This document shows positions 1 to 7,502 of a stretch of 8,193 bases of DNA, in pieces; position 1 is the first letter of the stretch, and every line of letters begins with the position of its first letter. A program made the translations under genes and the position numbers. Origin of the DNA: Anaerolineae bacterium (GTDB lineage: Bacteria > Chloroflexota > Anaerolineae > Aggregatilineales > Phototrophicaceae); NCBI GenBank assembly GCA_028284565.1, contig JANQRM010000181.1:1-8193 (forward strand), given 5' to 3'. Under the pieces are notes generated by a model. That model was given only the letters and a program-made list of their open reading frames with translations. It was not told the DNA's origin and did not search any database.

Positions 1-3000
1 GCTGACCAAATGCCCGATGAGGTCGCCGGAACACTGTCTTATATGGCTCCCGAAGTATTAAAAGGCGATACGCCAACCAAAGCGGCGGATTTGTATGCCG
101 TCGGTGTTATCGGCTATCAATTGTTGACGAATCAACACCCGTTGTTTGATGATGAATCGTCTATAACCGAGCAAATGACCGCGATTCTTACAAAGCCTCC
201 GAAAATGGCGGGGCTACAGATGGACACGAGAATCATTTCGGTGATTGAACGCCTGCTAGCCAAAAATCCTGAGGAACGCTTTCAACGGGCGGAAGACATC
301 ATTCAGATTTATAGTTCTGCAACGCAACAAGCCTTTCCATTAGAAACTTCAGCAACCCGCGAAAGTTTTTTGCAGTCTGCGGAATTTGTTGGACGGGAAT
401 CTGAGTTTGAGCAGTTATCCAAGGCATTAACGGACGCAAAAGCGGGACGAGGTGACATCATCTTAGTGAGTGGCGAGAGTGGGGTGGGCAAATCCCGTTT
501 ACTCGACGAATTGCGAACCCATGCTTTGGTGCAAGGTGCGGTGGTCTTGCAAGGGCAATCCATCGATCAGGGACAAAAACCCTTCCAAGTTTGGCGAGAG
601 GTGTTCCGCCATTGGAGCTTGTACCGAAATTTAAGCGACCTTGACGCACAGGTCTTAAAAGCCATCGTCCGCGATATTGGCGATTTGTTGGGACGCGATA
701 TTCCCTATGCCATTGCCCTCACGCCAGAAGCAACACAAGAACGCCTCTACACTGTGATTGAAGAAGGCTTATTCAAACAGCAAAATGCCTTTCTCGTCAT
801 TTTCCTTGAAGACTTACAATGGGAAGGACCAGAGAGTTTAGTCGTTTTACAAAAAGCGTTACAGTGGATTCAAACCTTACCCATCTTGATCCTTGCCAGT
901 TACCGCTACGATGAACGTCCGGTGTTTCCCGACGAATTGCAAGCCTTAACCCGTATTGAATTAACTCGCTTTTCCACAGATACGATTGAGCAGTTAAGCG
1001 AGTCCATGCTCGGTATCCCCAGCGATACGAAACTCACGCACTTCTTAGAGCAAGAAACCGAGGGGAATCCCTTCTTTATTGTTGAAGTGATGCGAGCGCT
1101 TGCCGAAGAAGCAGGACAATTGGATGAAATAGATAGTTCAAAACTACCCGAAGTAATCGAAGCACAAGGTATCCAGCGAATTATCCAACGTCGCTTAAAA
1201 CAAGTGCCAGAAGAAGCCCGACTATTGCTCGAATATTCAGCTATTATCGGACGACGAATTGAACAAGATATTCTGCAAGCTCTTGCGTCAGACACAATAT
1301 TAGATGACTGGTTGACGACCTGTTCGAATTCAGCTGTGTTGGATGTCCACGATGGACAATGGCGGTTTGCTCATGATAAATTGCGCGAAGGTCTGCTGGC
1401 AGAATTGTCATCCGATTATCGTCGTGAACTGCATCAACAGGTAGCCCTAGCAATTGAATCTGTTGATGATGACCTGACACCTCGCGCGGCAACATTGACG
1501 TATCATTGGGAACAAGCCCAGAATGATATCAAAGCCGGTCACTATGCCGGCATTGCAGGTGAAGAAGCCCTCAAAAATGGTGCTAACCAACAAGCCCTCA
1601 AGTTCCTCAAGCAAGCATTGTCGCTGGAAGCAAAACTCGAAGCAGAGGAATTAAAAGATACAGATCGTCTTCGTATCGGACACTTAGAACGGCTGGCAGG
1701 AGAAGCCACATTGGGCTTAGGTCTCTTGCCAGAGAGTCGCCAACATATGAATCGGGCGATTGAATTGCTATTGGGTTCATCACCGCCAGTATCCTCCCTA
1801 GCGATCATATTTCGAATTTTGCAACAAGTCCTCCTCCAACTTCTCCATCGGATTCGTGTCAGTTGGTTCCGTGCAAAATCACCTGACCACGAAGCGCAAC
1901 TGTTAGAAGGGGCATTAGCCTATGAGCGATTGGGGGAACTCTACTTTTTCTCTGCGGAGAATTTCGCAACGGTTCATGCGGCAGTCAAAACACTCAATCT
2001 TGCAGAACAGGTCTCGACATCCCCCATTCTCGCGCGGTCCTACGGACATATGAGTGTGGTCGTTGGCTTAGTTCCCATTCATCGTTTAGCACAGCTATAT
2101 GTTCGTCGGGGTTATGAAACTGTCGAGGCGATTGGGGATGAACGCTCCAAAGCCATTGTTTATGGACGAACGAATGTGTATCGGACAGGCATTGGAGATT
2201 GGACAAATGCAGAAGCAGGCTTGGCAAAAGCTGTCGAAATTGCCGATCAAATCGGCGACCAACGCCAATCGGGTGAAAGTTTAGCAGTTTGGGGCTTGGT
2301 GAATCTCTATCAAGGCAAACTGGAAACCGGAGCCAATGCTTTAGCATTATTGCTCAAAGTCACGGACAAAACCAATAACGTCCAACATCGGGCATGGGGT
2401 TGCTTCTGGCAAGCGCAGGGATTGATTCGCATGGGCTTACTCGATAAAGCCAATGAACTCTTGAAGGAGGCGTTGGCACTGCTCAACACCCATTGGGAAG
2501 AAGTTGATAAAGGCGTGGCAATTAATACGAATGGCAACTTGAGTCTAGTGAATTTGTATCAGGGACGTTTTGACGAAGCGGAACAATATGCAAATGAGGT
2601 GTTAGACCGCGTTGACTTATCCGATATTCTGTATTTCTCTGCATTGGGTGCGTACTCGGCTCCTGTTGAAGTCTATTTGACTTTATGGGAAAAGGCGAAA
2701 TCGGAATCCAGATCAACTGAGTTATACGAAGCCAAAACCAGCGAAGCCCTAAAAATTATGAAGAAATTTAGGGGCTTATTCCCGATTGGTCAGCCTCGTT
2801 ATACCTTGTTCGTAGGTTGGCAAGCATGGTTAAAAGGGGATACAAACAAAGCGATTACATCATTGGAGCAGAGCATTCAATCCGCACAAGACTTACAAAT
2901 GCCCTTTGATGAAGGGGTTGCCAATTATATGCTGGCTCGCATTATTACTCACCCGGCACGTCGTCAACAATATGTCCAGCAAGCCAAAGCACTTTTTAGC

Positions 3001-3084
3001 GACATCAATGCTGGCTACTATTTACAACGCATGGAATCAGAACTGAATCCGTCGATTGAACCCACATCAATAAATCCAGCATGA
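1..3084 (+). CDS. Ser/Thr protein kinase - STAND/AAA ATPase - TPR signalling protein (5' truncated by window edge)
   Basis: The reading frame is open from base 1, so the start codon and the kinase N-lobe and catalytic loop lie upstream; the ATG at base 10 is internal. Counting the first codon as residue 1, 1027 residues are visible. The kinase C-lobe shows the APE motif (A16-P17-E18), the subdomain IX Asp (D30 in DLYAVGV) and the subdomain XI Arg (R93 in KNPEER), ending near residue 102. A linker leads to GRE at 131-133 and an AAA/STAND ATPase: Walker A GESGVGKS (158-165), Walker B ending LEDLQW (269-274), and a GNPFF motif (355-359) typical of STAND NTPases. From about 520 to 1010 the protein is helical with TPR-like repeats (near 521-545, 721-765, 800-830, 845-870, 940-980). 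A hydrophobic, Arg-rich amphipathic stretch lies at about 601-620. By family, such proteins integrate signals in the cytoplasm through phosphorylation and ATP-dependent switching (PknK-like). No LuxR-type helix-turn-helix or cyclase domain follows the TPRs. The substrate is unknown. The WD40 gene follows on the same strand. Confidence 0.93.
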   Translation, partial: ADQMPDEVAGTLSYMAPEVLKGDTPTKAADLYAVGVIGYQLLTNQHPLFDDESSITEQMTAILTKPPKMAGLQMDTRIISVIERLLAKNPEERFQRAEDIIQIYSSATQQAFPLETSATRESFLQSAEFVGRESEFEQLSKALTDAKAGRGDIILVSGESGVGKSRLLDELRTHALVQGAVVLQGQSIDQGQKPFQVWREVFRHWSLYRNLSDLDAQVLKAIVRDIGDLLGRDIPYAIALTPEATQERLYTVIEEGLFKQQNAFLVIFLEDLQWEGPESLVVLQKALQWIQTLPILILASYRYDERPVFPDELQALTRIELTRFSTDTIEQLSESMLGIPSDTKLTHFLEQETEGNPFFIVEVMRALAEEAGQLDEIDSSKLPEVIEAQGIQRIIQRRLKQVPEEARLLLEYSAIIGRRIEQDILQALASDTILDDWLTTCSNSAVLDVHDGQWRFAHDKLREGLLAELSSDYRRELHQQVALAIESVDDDLTPRAATLTYHWEQAQNDIKAGHYAGIAGEEALKNGANQQALKFLKQALSLEAKLEAEELKDTDRLRIGHLERLAGEATLGLGLLPESRQHMNRAIELLLGSSPPVSSLAIIFRILQQVLLQLLHRIRVSWFRAKSPDHEAQLLEGALAYERLGELYFFSAENFATVHAAVKTLNLAEQVSTSPILARSYGHMSVVVGLVPIHRLAQLYVRRGYETVEAIGDERSKAIVYGRTNVYRTGIGDWTNAEAGLAKAVEIADQIGDQRQSGESLAVWGLVNLYQGKLETGANALALLLKVTDKTNNVQHRAWGCFWQAQGLIRMGLLDKANELLKEALALLNTHWEEVDKGVAINTNGNLSLVNLYQGRFDEAEQYANEVLDRVDLSDILYFSALGAYSAPVEVYLTLWEKAKSESRSTELYEAKTSEALKIMKKFRGLFPIGQPRYTLFVGWQAWLKGDTNKAITSLEQSIQSAQDLQMPFDEGVANYMLARIITHPARRQQYVQQAKALFSDINAGYYLQRMESELNPSIEPTSINPA

Positions 3085-3105
3085 TAAGCTCCACATTGAG
3101 CTTAT
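3084..3105 (+). terminator. Perfect 8-bp hairpin at the end of the kinase gene, no T run
   Basis: ATAAGCTC and GAGCTTAT form a perfect 8-bp inverted repeat around a 6-base loop (CACATT). The first arm starts on the last base of the TGA stop. No T run follows on the + strand (GTAAAAACTT), so it is not a classic intrinsic terminator. It could be a weak terminator or an RNA-stabilising or processing hairpin between the kinase and WD40 genes. The dyad is plain in the sequence; its role is a guess. Confidence 0.35.
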
Positions 3106-3137
3106 GTAAAAACTTATATAAATCACCCTAAGATTGC

Positions 3138-3154
3138 TTGCGAGAATAGCGCAA
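3138..3154. promoter_or_regulatory. Short dyad upstream of the WD40 gene, possible operator
   Basis: TTGCG and CGCAA are perfect 5-bp arms separated by 7 bases, about 46 bases before the preferred WD40 start. The size and symmetry suit a small repressor site. A weak promoter-like pair overlaps it (TTGCGA at 3138-3143 and TTGAAT at 3161-3166, 17-base spacer, each 4/6 to consensus) and would give a leader of about 28 bases. A 5-bp dyad can arise by chance, so confidence is low. Confidence 0.2.
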
Positions 3155-3187
3155 ACACGCTTGAATTATGTCGCAGGAAATTACTTT

Positions 3188-3192
3188 GGGAG
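3188..3192 (+). promoter_or_regulatory. Ribosome binding site that decides the WD40 start
   Basis: GGGAG lies 8 bases before the ATG at 3201. The in-frame ATG at 3168 has no purine-rich Shine-Dalgarno sequence before it. Starting at 3201 also puts the signal peptide's basic n-region at the very N-terminus, so 3201 is preferred. Confidence 0.7.
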
Positions 3193-3200
3193 TCCATGCC

Positions 3201-3269
3201 ATGCTCAAATTACGCATATTCGCATTTGTCATTATTATCTTCATATTGGGGATAACTACATCATTCGCT
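3201..3269 (+). other. Sec-type signal peptide of the WD40 protein
   Basis: Residues 1-23 have a basic n-region (MLKLR), a hydrophobic core (IFAFVIIIFILGI) and a polar end, TTSFA, followed by QDD. S21-F22-A23 suits cleavage by signal peptidase I after A23. No lipobox cysteine is present, so the protein is not a lipoprotein. If it is not cleaved, the same segment would serve as a membrane anchor. Confidence 0.82.
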
Positions 3270-6200
3270 CAGGATGATACATTCCCAGTTATTACTGTAG
3301 ACAATGCCAACCAACTCACCGAAGTGAATGTCATCGGTGGCGACCAAGGCAAGATAGCAGTTTCATCGGATGACCGCTGGCTGGCAGTCTCTGGATCACG
3401 TGGGGTCTGGTTATTTGACTTAACGGACGAATCGGATACTGGTCGGTTACTCGGCGGACACACGGAACCGATTAATGCCCTTGACTTTAGCAATGATTCC
3501 ACGGTACTCGCATCAGCCAGTGACGATGACACGATACGCTTATGGTCATTACCTGACGGTGAAGAACTGATGATCTTGGAAGGACATACGGACGATGTAC
3601 TGGATGTAGACTTCCATCTGACAGATACCTTTCTTGTCTCGGCGAGTGGCGGAGATGATGACACGGTGCGTATATGGGATTTAGAATCCGGAGAAGAGTT
3701 TCGGCAGTATAGCGATGTTGCTGAAGGTCACGCTTATGTCAACTTTTTAGATAATACACCGTTGCTACTCTCAGGCACGCTCAATTCATCTGTCGGTATT
3801 TGGAATCTGAATGATGATGCCTTCCTTTTGGAGTTCAATAGTGGCTTCAACAGTCATGTCACCTCTATTGCTTCGAGTCCGACTCAACCCAAGTTTGCGG
3901 TGAGCCTGTTTAGTGGTCGGGTGATTATTGGCGATATCGAAGCGGGAGACCAACAAAATCTTGACCATCACTCACAAGGGGTGCGCGAGGTCGTCTTTAG
4001 TCCTGATGGTAGCGTCATTGCGAGTGTGGGCATGGATGATCTGATGATCATCTCGGATGTCAATACAGGGGAAATACTGGCGGAATATGAACTCGAAGAC
4101 TTTGGCTTTAGCGTGGCATTTAGTAGCGATGGACAACGGGTCTTTGTTGCTACTGATGATGGCAAAGTCAATGTCATTGATGTTTTTGCTGGAGAGATCG
4201 TAGCTCAAATATCGCTCGCTTTCCCGTCCATACGCCAAATCTCTTATAGTCCTGATGGACGATATATTGCGGCTGTCACAGATGAAGATCGTCTCGCGCG
4301 AGTCTTTGATGCTCAAACGGGTGAGCAAATTGCCGTTCTCAGTGGGCATATTGGACGCACATTTGCGATTACTTTTAGTCCGGATGGTTCATTAATCGCC
4401 TCAGTCGGTGGCGGAGGCGATGTCATTCGTTTGTGGGAAACCGAGAACTTCACTTTAGCAGGGGCAATTGCCCATGAGGATGATTCGATTTATAGTGTTG
4501 CCTTTAGTCCCGATGGCAGTGTACTCGCAACTGGTTCAAGTCGAGGACAGATTCGACTTTTTGATCATGTGTCAACTGAACAACTTGCCGTATTTGATAA
4601 TGAAGATTCCGTTTGGGGCTTATCCTTTAGCCCTGATGGCACACTCCTTGCTGCGCCCAACGGTGTCTGGAATATCATCAACGGCGAAAAATTGCCGATT
4701 ACGATTGATAGATTTGCCTCCGTGAGTTTTAGTCCCTTAAGTGATTTGCTCGTGACATCGGATACCTTCATCAACATCTCCGACACTGAAGCTGTCACAC
4801 CACCGACTGGGTATGTCGGACTCAACAACACCAAAGTTGCCTTTAGTCCCGATGGAACGTTGGTTGCGCTGGCAAACGATGAAGACATAGATATTGTGGA
4901 CATCAACCTGCAAGCAGTGGTTGCACGTCTCGAAGGACATACGAGCAACGTACAAAGTATTGCCTTCAGCCCGGATGGCACCATGTTGATTTCTGGAGGC
5001 TCTGAAGGGACGATTCGCCAATGGGCAGTACGGGGCGATGCAGGTCCCGCAGTCGAACCGACTCCCATTGTTGCCAATTTTGATGGACTTGTTCTCGATT
5101 TCCTCCCAACCGATGTGCCAGCTGTGACAGTGAGTGACAACGCCATTACGCTAGATAATGTGTCTGACCTCAAAGAAACGATTGTCCGTTCTGCGATTAG
5201 CCATATTCGCACACTCGCAATTTCCAATGATGGTTCTCATATTGCCATCAACGGACGCGACGGGGCATTTTTGCTCGTTGCCGATAATTCAGAGAATCCC
5301 ATTCCACTCAGTCCTGAAGATAGTGATATTTTCTCAGCTAGTTTGGTATCTGCCTTCAGTCACGATGGGAGTGTCCTCGCGGTGAGCTATGGCTTTGAAG
5401 ATGAAGATATTAGCAGTGGAGCAGGCTTGATTTTGTGGGACATCACGGGTGACACGCCGATGATTCTCTATTCCACAACTCTTGTAGATCGTATCTTCTC
5501 GCTTGCATTCAATGCTGATGGGAGCATGCTAGCAACAGGGTTACTATCAGAACAAGCCACTATCCTTGACCTTGGCACACTGGAATTCATCGCTAGCACA
5601 CAAGAACCACTCTTCGGTGCTGTTGTCGGAGTACAATTCAGTAATGATGGAACAATACTGTCTGTCGCTGATACCGCGGGCAATAAAGCTCTCTTCAATT
5701 CAGCTGATGGCTCCTTCCTCGGCGGATTTAACAGTGGCATCGCAATCCCTTTGCTCTATTCGGCTGATAATTCCGTCTTCTTGTCTGCCGAACAAGAAGG
5801 TTTCTTGGTTCGGAGTCTCTCTGGAGACGTACTTCAAGAAAATGCCTATCCAGAGGAGTTACGCGGCGACATCCTTGCCACAGACCTCTCTAGCGGTCAA
5901 CTCGTCGTCGCAGGGGCGAATATCATCTGGTTCTTAGACTATCAAACGGGCGAGATTTCACAGACGATTACAGGTTTTGATACGGGTATTCTTACTGGAC
6001 AAGTCACAGCTGATGGGTCGCACCTGATAGCAGTAACAGGCGATAATCTCCTGCGAATTTGGAACACCAACACGGGAGAAGAAATCAGCCAACAACGTTT
6101 GGGCTACAACGATATTCTTGCCGAGACCATCATCAGCCCTGACGGACGTTTCTTCATCCTCGAAAATGATGAAACTTCTCTCTGGGTGTTTGATGGTGTC

Positions 6201-7457
6201 ACAGGTGAACTCCTGCGCGAGCTTGTCACCGACCAAACGGCAGAACTAGCCTTTGTTCCCAATACGTCCATTCTGGCAAGCTCCAACTTCGCTAGTAAAA
6301 TTGAATTCTGGGATGCCGAATCCGGTGAAATGCTGGCGAGTGTCCCCACCGATTCCTATGTCGATATATCTTTTAGTAATGATGGGGTTTATCTTGCGAC
6401 ACGGTCACTAGATACCCTACGCCTCCAGAATATCCGCACTGGACAGATACTTTTCGATGATGTCCCAGTGCATTTAGACCGCTTCAATGACATCGATTTC
6501 TCATTAAGTGAAAACCTCGTCGCAACAGCGGGTGAAGATGGCACAGTCAAACTTTGGAATCTCGAAACTGCCGAACAAGTTGGCTTAATCCGCGCCCATC
6601 CAGAAGGAATCCGTTTGCTTTCCTTTTCTCCCAATGGCTCAGCCTTAGCAACGATGGCAAATGACGGGGTGCGTCTGTGGGATTACTCTGAAATGTCGGC
6701 GATTACGGAAGTTTTCTTCAGTGGTTTTGACTTCGGCTTTGGCTTAAACGGTCTCTATTTCAGTCAAGATGGAACGCTCCTGTTCGTCCACAAATCAAGG
6801 GACATCATCGTGCTTGATGCCAACACAGGTGTAGAAGTAGCCCGATTAGCAGTGCTTGATGGAACATCCTTGCTTTCATCCGATGGTGCGACAATTGTTG
6901 TTGCAGAAGATGCGGGTAATATCCGCCGTTATGCGTTAAATGGTGTTGCAGATAATCCAGAGAGTCCAAATCTCGTTTTTGATGCTTTTTATCTTGACCC
7001 CAAAACAGGCTTTGCCATTCCCAGTCCAGAAGGCTTTCTTGTCCAACAGCAACGAGTCGGCGAAACGCTCTATGTCGTCTCAACTTTGGGCAATGAGTTC
7101 GATCTTGCAGCTGGACCACCCCAGCCGGGTAGCCCCGTTGCCATAACTGACTTCGGACAACTCAGCAACTTGAACAACCTACCGCCGGATAACCTTGCGC
7201 CCGAAGACAGTCCTGTGCGCGTCATTCAAAACTATCTTGGACCGCGTATTCCTGCAGATTTGCCTGTGGCAGAAGTCGGTGGACTACCGATTGCTATCTA
7301 TTTAGAATCAACGGAAGCCTTCGACCAATTGGGCATTGCGCTATTGCTTGATGAGGAAAACTATGTCATGACAACACTCTATAAAGCACCCGATGCCGAT
7401 GATGCCTTTGTCGAAACCATTATTCAAATGATGCTCAATAGCCAACCGCCACGCTAG
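3201..7457 (+). CDS. Giant secreted WD40-repeat beta-propeller protein
   Basis: The protein has 1418 residues from the preferred ATG at 3201 (an in-frame ATG at 3168 would add 11). Residues 1-23 form a signal peptide; the mature part is almost entirely WD40 blades. I count 14 blades at about 50-610, with FSPDG turns, GH dipeptides and W-D/I-W-D strand ends. A Pro-rich linker follows at about 611-648, then 14 more blades at about 665-1253. Each half opens with a similar motif (ITVDNANQLTEV at 31, ITLDNVSDLKET at 649), suggesting two tandem modules of two seven-bladed propellers each. The first half keeps FSPDG often; the second is more diverged (FSNDG, FSHDG, FNADG, FSQDG). After blade 28 come a Gly/Pro-rich linker and an unrecognised domain at 1338-1418. 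No cysteine is present, fitting a life outside the cytoplasm. WD40 propellers are generally binding scaffolds; no catalytic motif is visible and the ligand is unknown. It may be co-expressed with the upstream kinase gene. Confidence 0.93.
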   Translation: MLKLRIFAFVIIIFILGITTSFAQDDTFPVITVDNANQLTEVNVIGGDQGKIAVSSDDRWLAVSGSRGVWLFDLTDESDTGRLLGGHTEPINALDFSNDSTVLASASDDDTIRLWSLPDGEELMILEGHTDDVLDVDFHLTDTFLVSASGGDDDTVRIWDLESGEEFRQYSDVAEGHAYVNFLDNTPLLLSGTLNSSVGIWNLNDDAFLLEFNSGFNSHVTSIASSPTQPKFAVSLFSGRVIIGDIEAGDQQNLDHHSQGVREVVFSPDGSVIASVGMDDLMIISDVNTGEILAEYELEDFGFSVAFSSDGQRVFVATDDGKVNVIDVFAGEIVAQISLAFPSIRQISYSPDGRYIAAVTDEDRLARVFDAQTGEQIAVLSGHIGRTFAITFSPDGSLIASVGGGGDVIRLWETENFTLAGAIAHEDDSIYSVAFSPDGSVLATGSSRGQIRLFDHVSTEQLAVFDNEDSVWGLSFSPDGTLLAAPNGVWNIINGEKLPITIDRFASVSFSPLSDLLVTSDTFINISDTEAVTPPTGYVGLNNTKVAFSPDGTLVALANDEDIDIVDINLQAVVARLEGHTSNVQSIAFSPDGTMLISGGSEGTIRQWAVRGDAGPAVEPTPIVANFDGLVLDFLPTDVPAVTVSDNAITLDNVSDLKETIVRSAISHIRTLAISNDGSHIAINGRDGAFLLVADNSENPIPLSPEDSDIFSASLVSAFSHDGSVLAVSYGFEDEDISSGAGLILWDITGDTPMILYSTTLVDRIFSLAFNADGSMLATGLLSEQATILDLGTLEFIASTQEPLFGAVVGVQFSNDGTILSVADTAGNKALFNSADGSFLGGFNSGIAIPLLYSADNSVFLSAEQEGFLVRSLSGDVLQENAYPEELRGDILATDLSSGQLVVAGANIIWFLDYQTGEISQTITGFDTGILTGQVTADGSHLIAVTGDNLLRIWNTNTGEEISQQRLGYNDILAETIISPDGRFFILENDETSLWVFDGVTGELLRELVTDQTAELAFVPNTSILASSNFASKIEFWDAESGEMLASVPTDSYVDISFSNDGVYLATRSLDTLRLQNIRTGQILFDDVPVHLDRFNDIDFSLSENLVATAGEDGTVKLWNLETAEQVGLIRAHPEGIRLLSFSPNGSALATMANDGVRLWDYSEMSAITEVFFSGFDFGFGLNGLYFSQDGTLLFVHKSRDIIVLDANTGVEVARLAVLDGTSLLSSDGATIVVAEDAGNIRRYALNGVADNPESPNLVFDAFYLDPKTGFAIPSPEGFLVQQQRVGETLYVVSTLGNEFDLAAGPPQPGSPVAITDFGQLSNLNNLPPDNLAPEDSPVRVIQNYLGPRIPADLPVAEVGGLPIAIYLESTEAFDQLGIALLLDEENYVMTTLYKAPDADDAFVETIIQMMLNSQPPR
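3291..5030 (+). repeat. WD40 module A: entry motif plus 14 blades
   Basis: Residues 31-610 start with ITVDNANQLTEV. They then show 14 blade-like units, each with an S-x-D-G or similar turn followed by a strand and an acidic or aromatic end such as IRLWSL, VRIWDL, IRLFDH or IRQWAV. Blades 2, 3, 9 and 14 carry the GH dipeptide typical of WD40. Fourteen units would make two seven-bladed propellers. Blades 4, 5, 11 and 12 are poorly conserved, so the count could be off by one. Confidence 0.7.
5145..6959 (+). repeat. WD40 module B: second entry motif plus 14 diverged blades
   Basis: Residues 649-1253 begin with ITLDNVSDLKET, which matches the module A opening in spacing and pattern, and continue with 14 blade-like units. 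The best are LLRIWNT, KIEFWDA, TVKLWNL and VRLWDY strand ends after FSNDG, ISPDG or FSPNG turns. Similarity to module A is clear in layout but low in sequence, so any duplication is old or the modules were joined by fusion. Confidence 0.62.
7212..7454 (+). other. C-terminal non-WD40 domain of the secreted protein
   Basis: Residues 1338-1418 follow a Gly/Pro/Asn-rich linker (about 1300-1337) and do not look like a blade. The segment reads as helix (VRVIQNYLG), strand (PIAIYLE), strand (GIALLLDEENYVMTTLYKA) and a closing helix (DAFVETIIQMMLNSQ). This alpha/beta pattern faintly recalls small PsbP-like or similar extracytoplasmic domains, but I do not recognise the family. It could be a separate ligand-binding or docking unit. 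Confidence 0.45.
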
Positions 7458-7470
7458 CTCCGAAGCAAAA

Positions 7471-7496
7471 TAGGGTGGGTGAGACTGCCTACCCTA
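7471..7496 (-). terminator. Intrinsic terminator between convergent genes
   Basis: TAGGGTGGG and CCTACCCTA form a 9-bp stem (one G-U wobble) around an 8-base loop. It lies between the WD40 stop (7457) and the VOC stop (7503). Read on the minus strand the stem is followed by TTTTG, so it should end VOC transcripts. It could also slow transcription arriving from the WD40 side, where no T run follows. Confidence 0.7.
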
Positions 7497-7502
7497 ATCC
7501 GT

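Noticed and set aside
1801..1860. Transmembrane helix in the kinase protein at residues 601-620
   Set aside because: The stretch is hydrophobic but broken by Arg, Gln and His residues; it looks like an amphipathic helix, as often seen at this point in AAA-TPR proteins.
3094..3122. Promoter TTGAGC (3096) with TATAAA (3117) before the WD40 gene
   Set aside because: The spacer is only 15 bases, the -35 box is 4/6 and lies inside the hairpin. It is too weak to annotate as a promoter.
3168..3200. Upstream ATG at 3168 as the WD40 start
   Set aside because: It has no Shine-Dalgarno sequence and would add 11 polar residues before the signal peptide. The ATG at 3201 has GGGAG 8 bases upstream.
3269..3664. 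131-codon minus-strand open frame antisense to the first blades
   Set aside because: It is Ser-rich shadow coding with no motif, opposite a clearly conserved gene.
3980..5000. Recurring CTTTAGTCC-GATGG words as a DNA repeat or CRISPR-like array
   Set aside because: They encode the FSPDG turn of WD40 blades, keep codon phase, have irregular spacing and are flanked by diverged coding sequence.
4565..5227. 220-codon open frame on the minus strand inside the WD40 gene
   Set aside because: It is antisense to well-formed WD40 blades, is low in complexity (Ser/Thr/Pro rich), and shows no recognisable domain. It is a shadow of the real frame.
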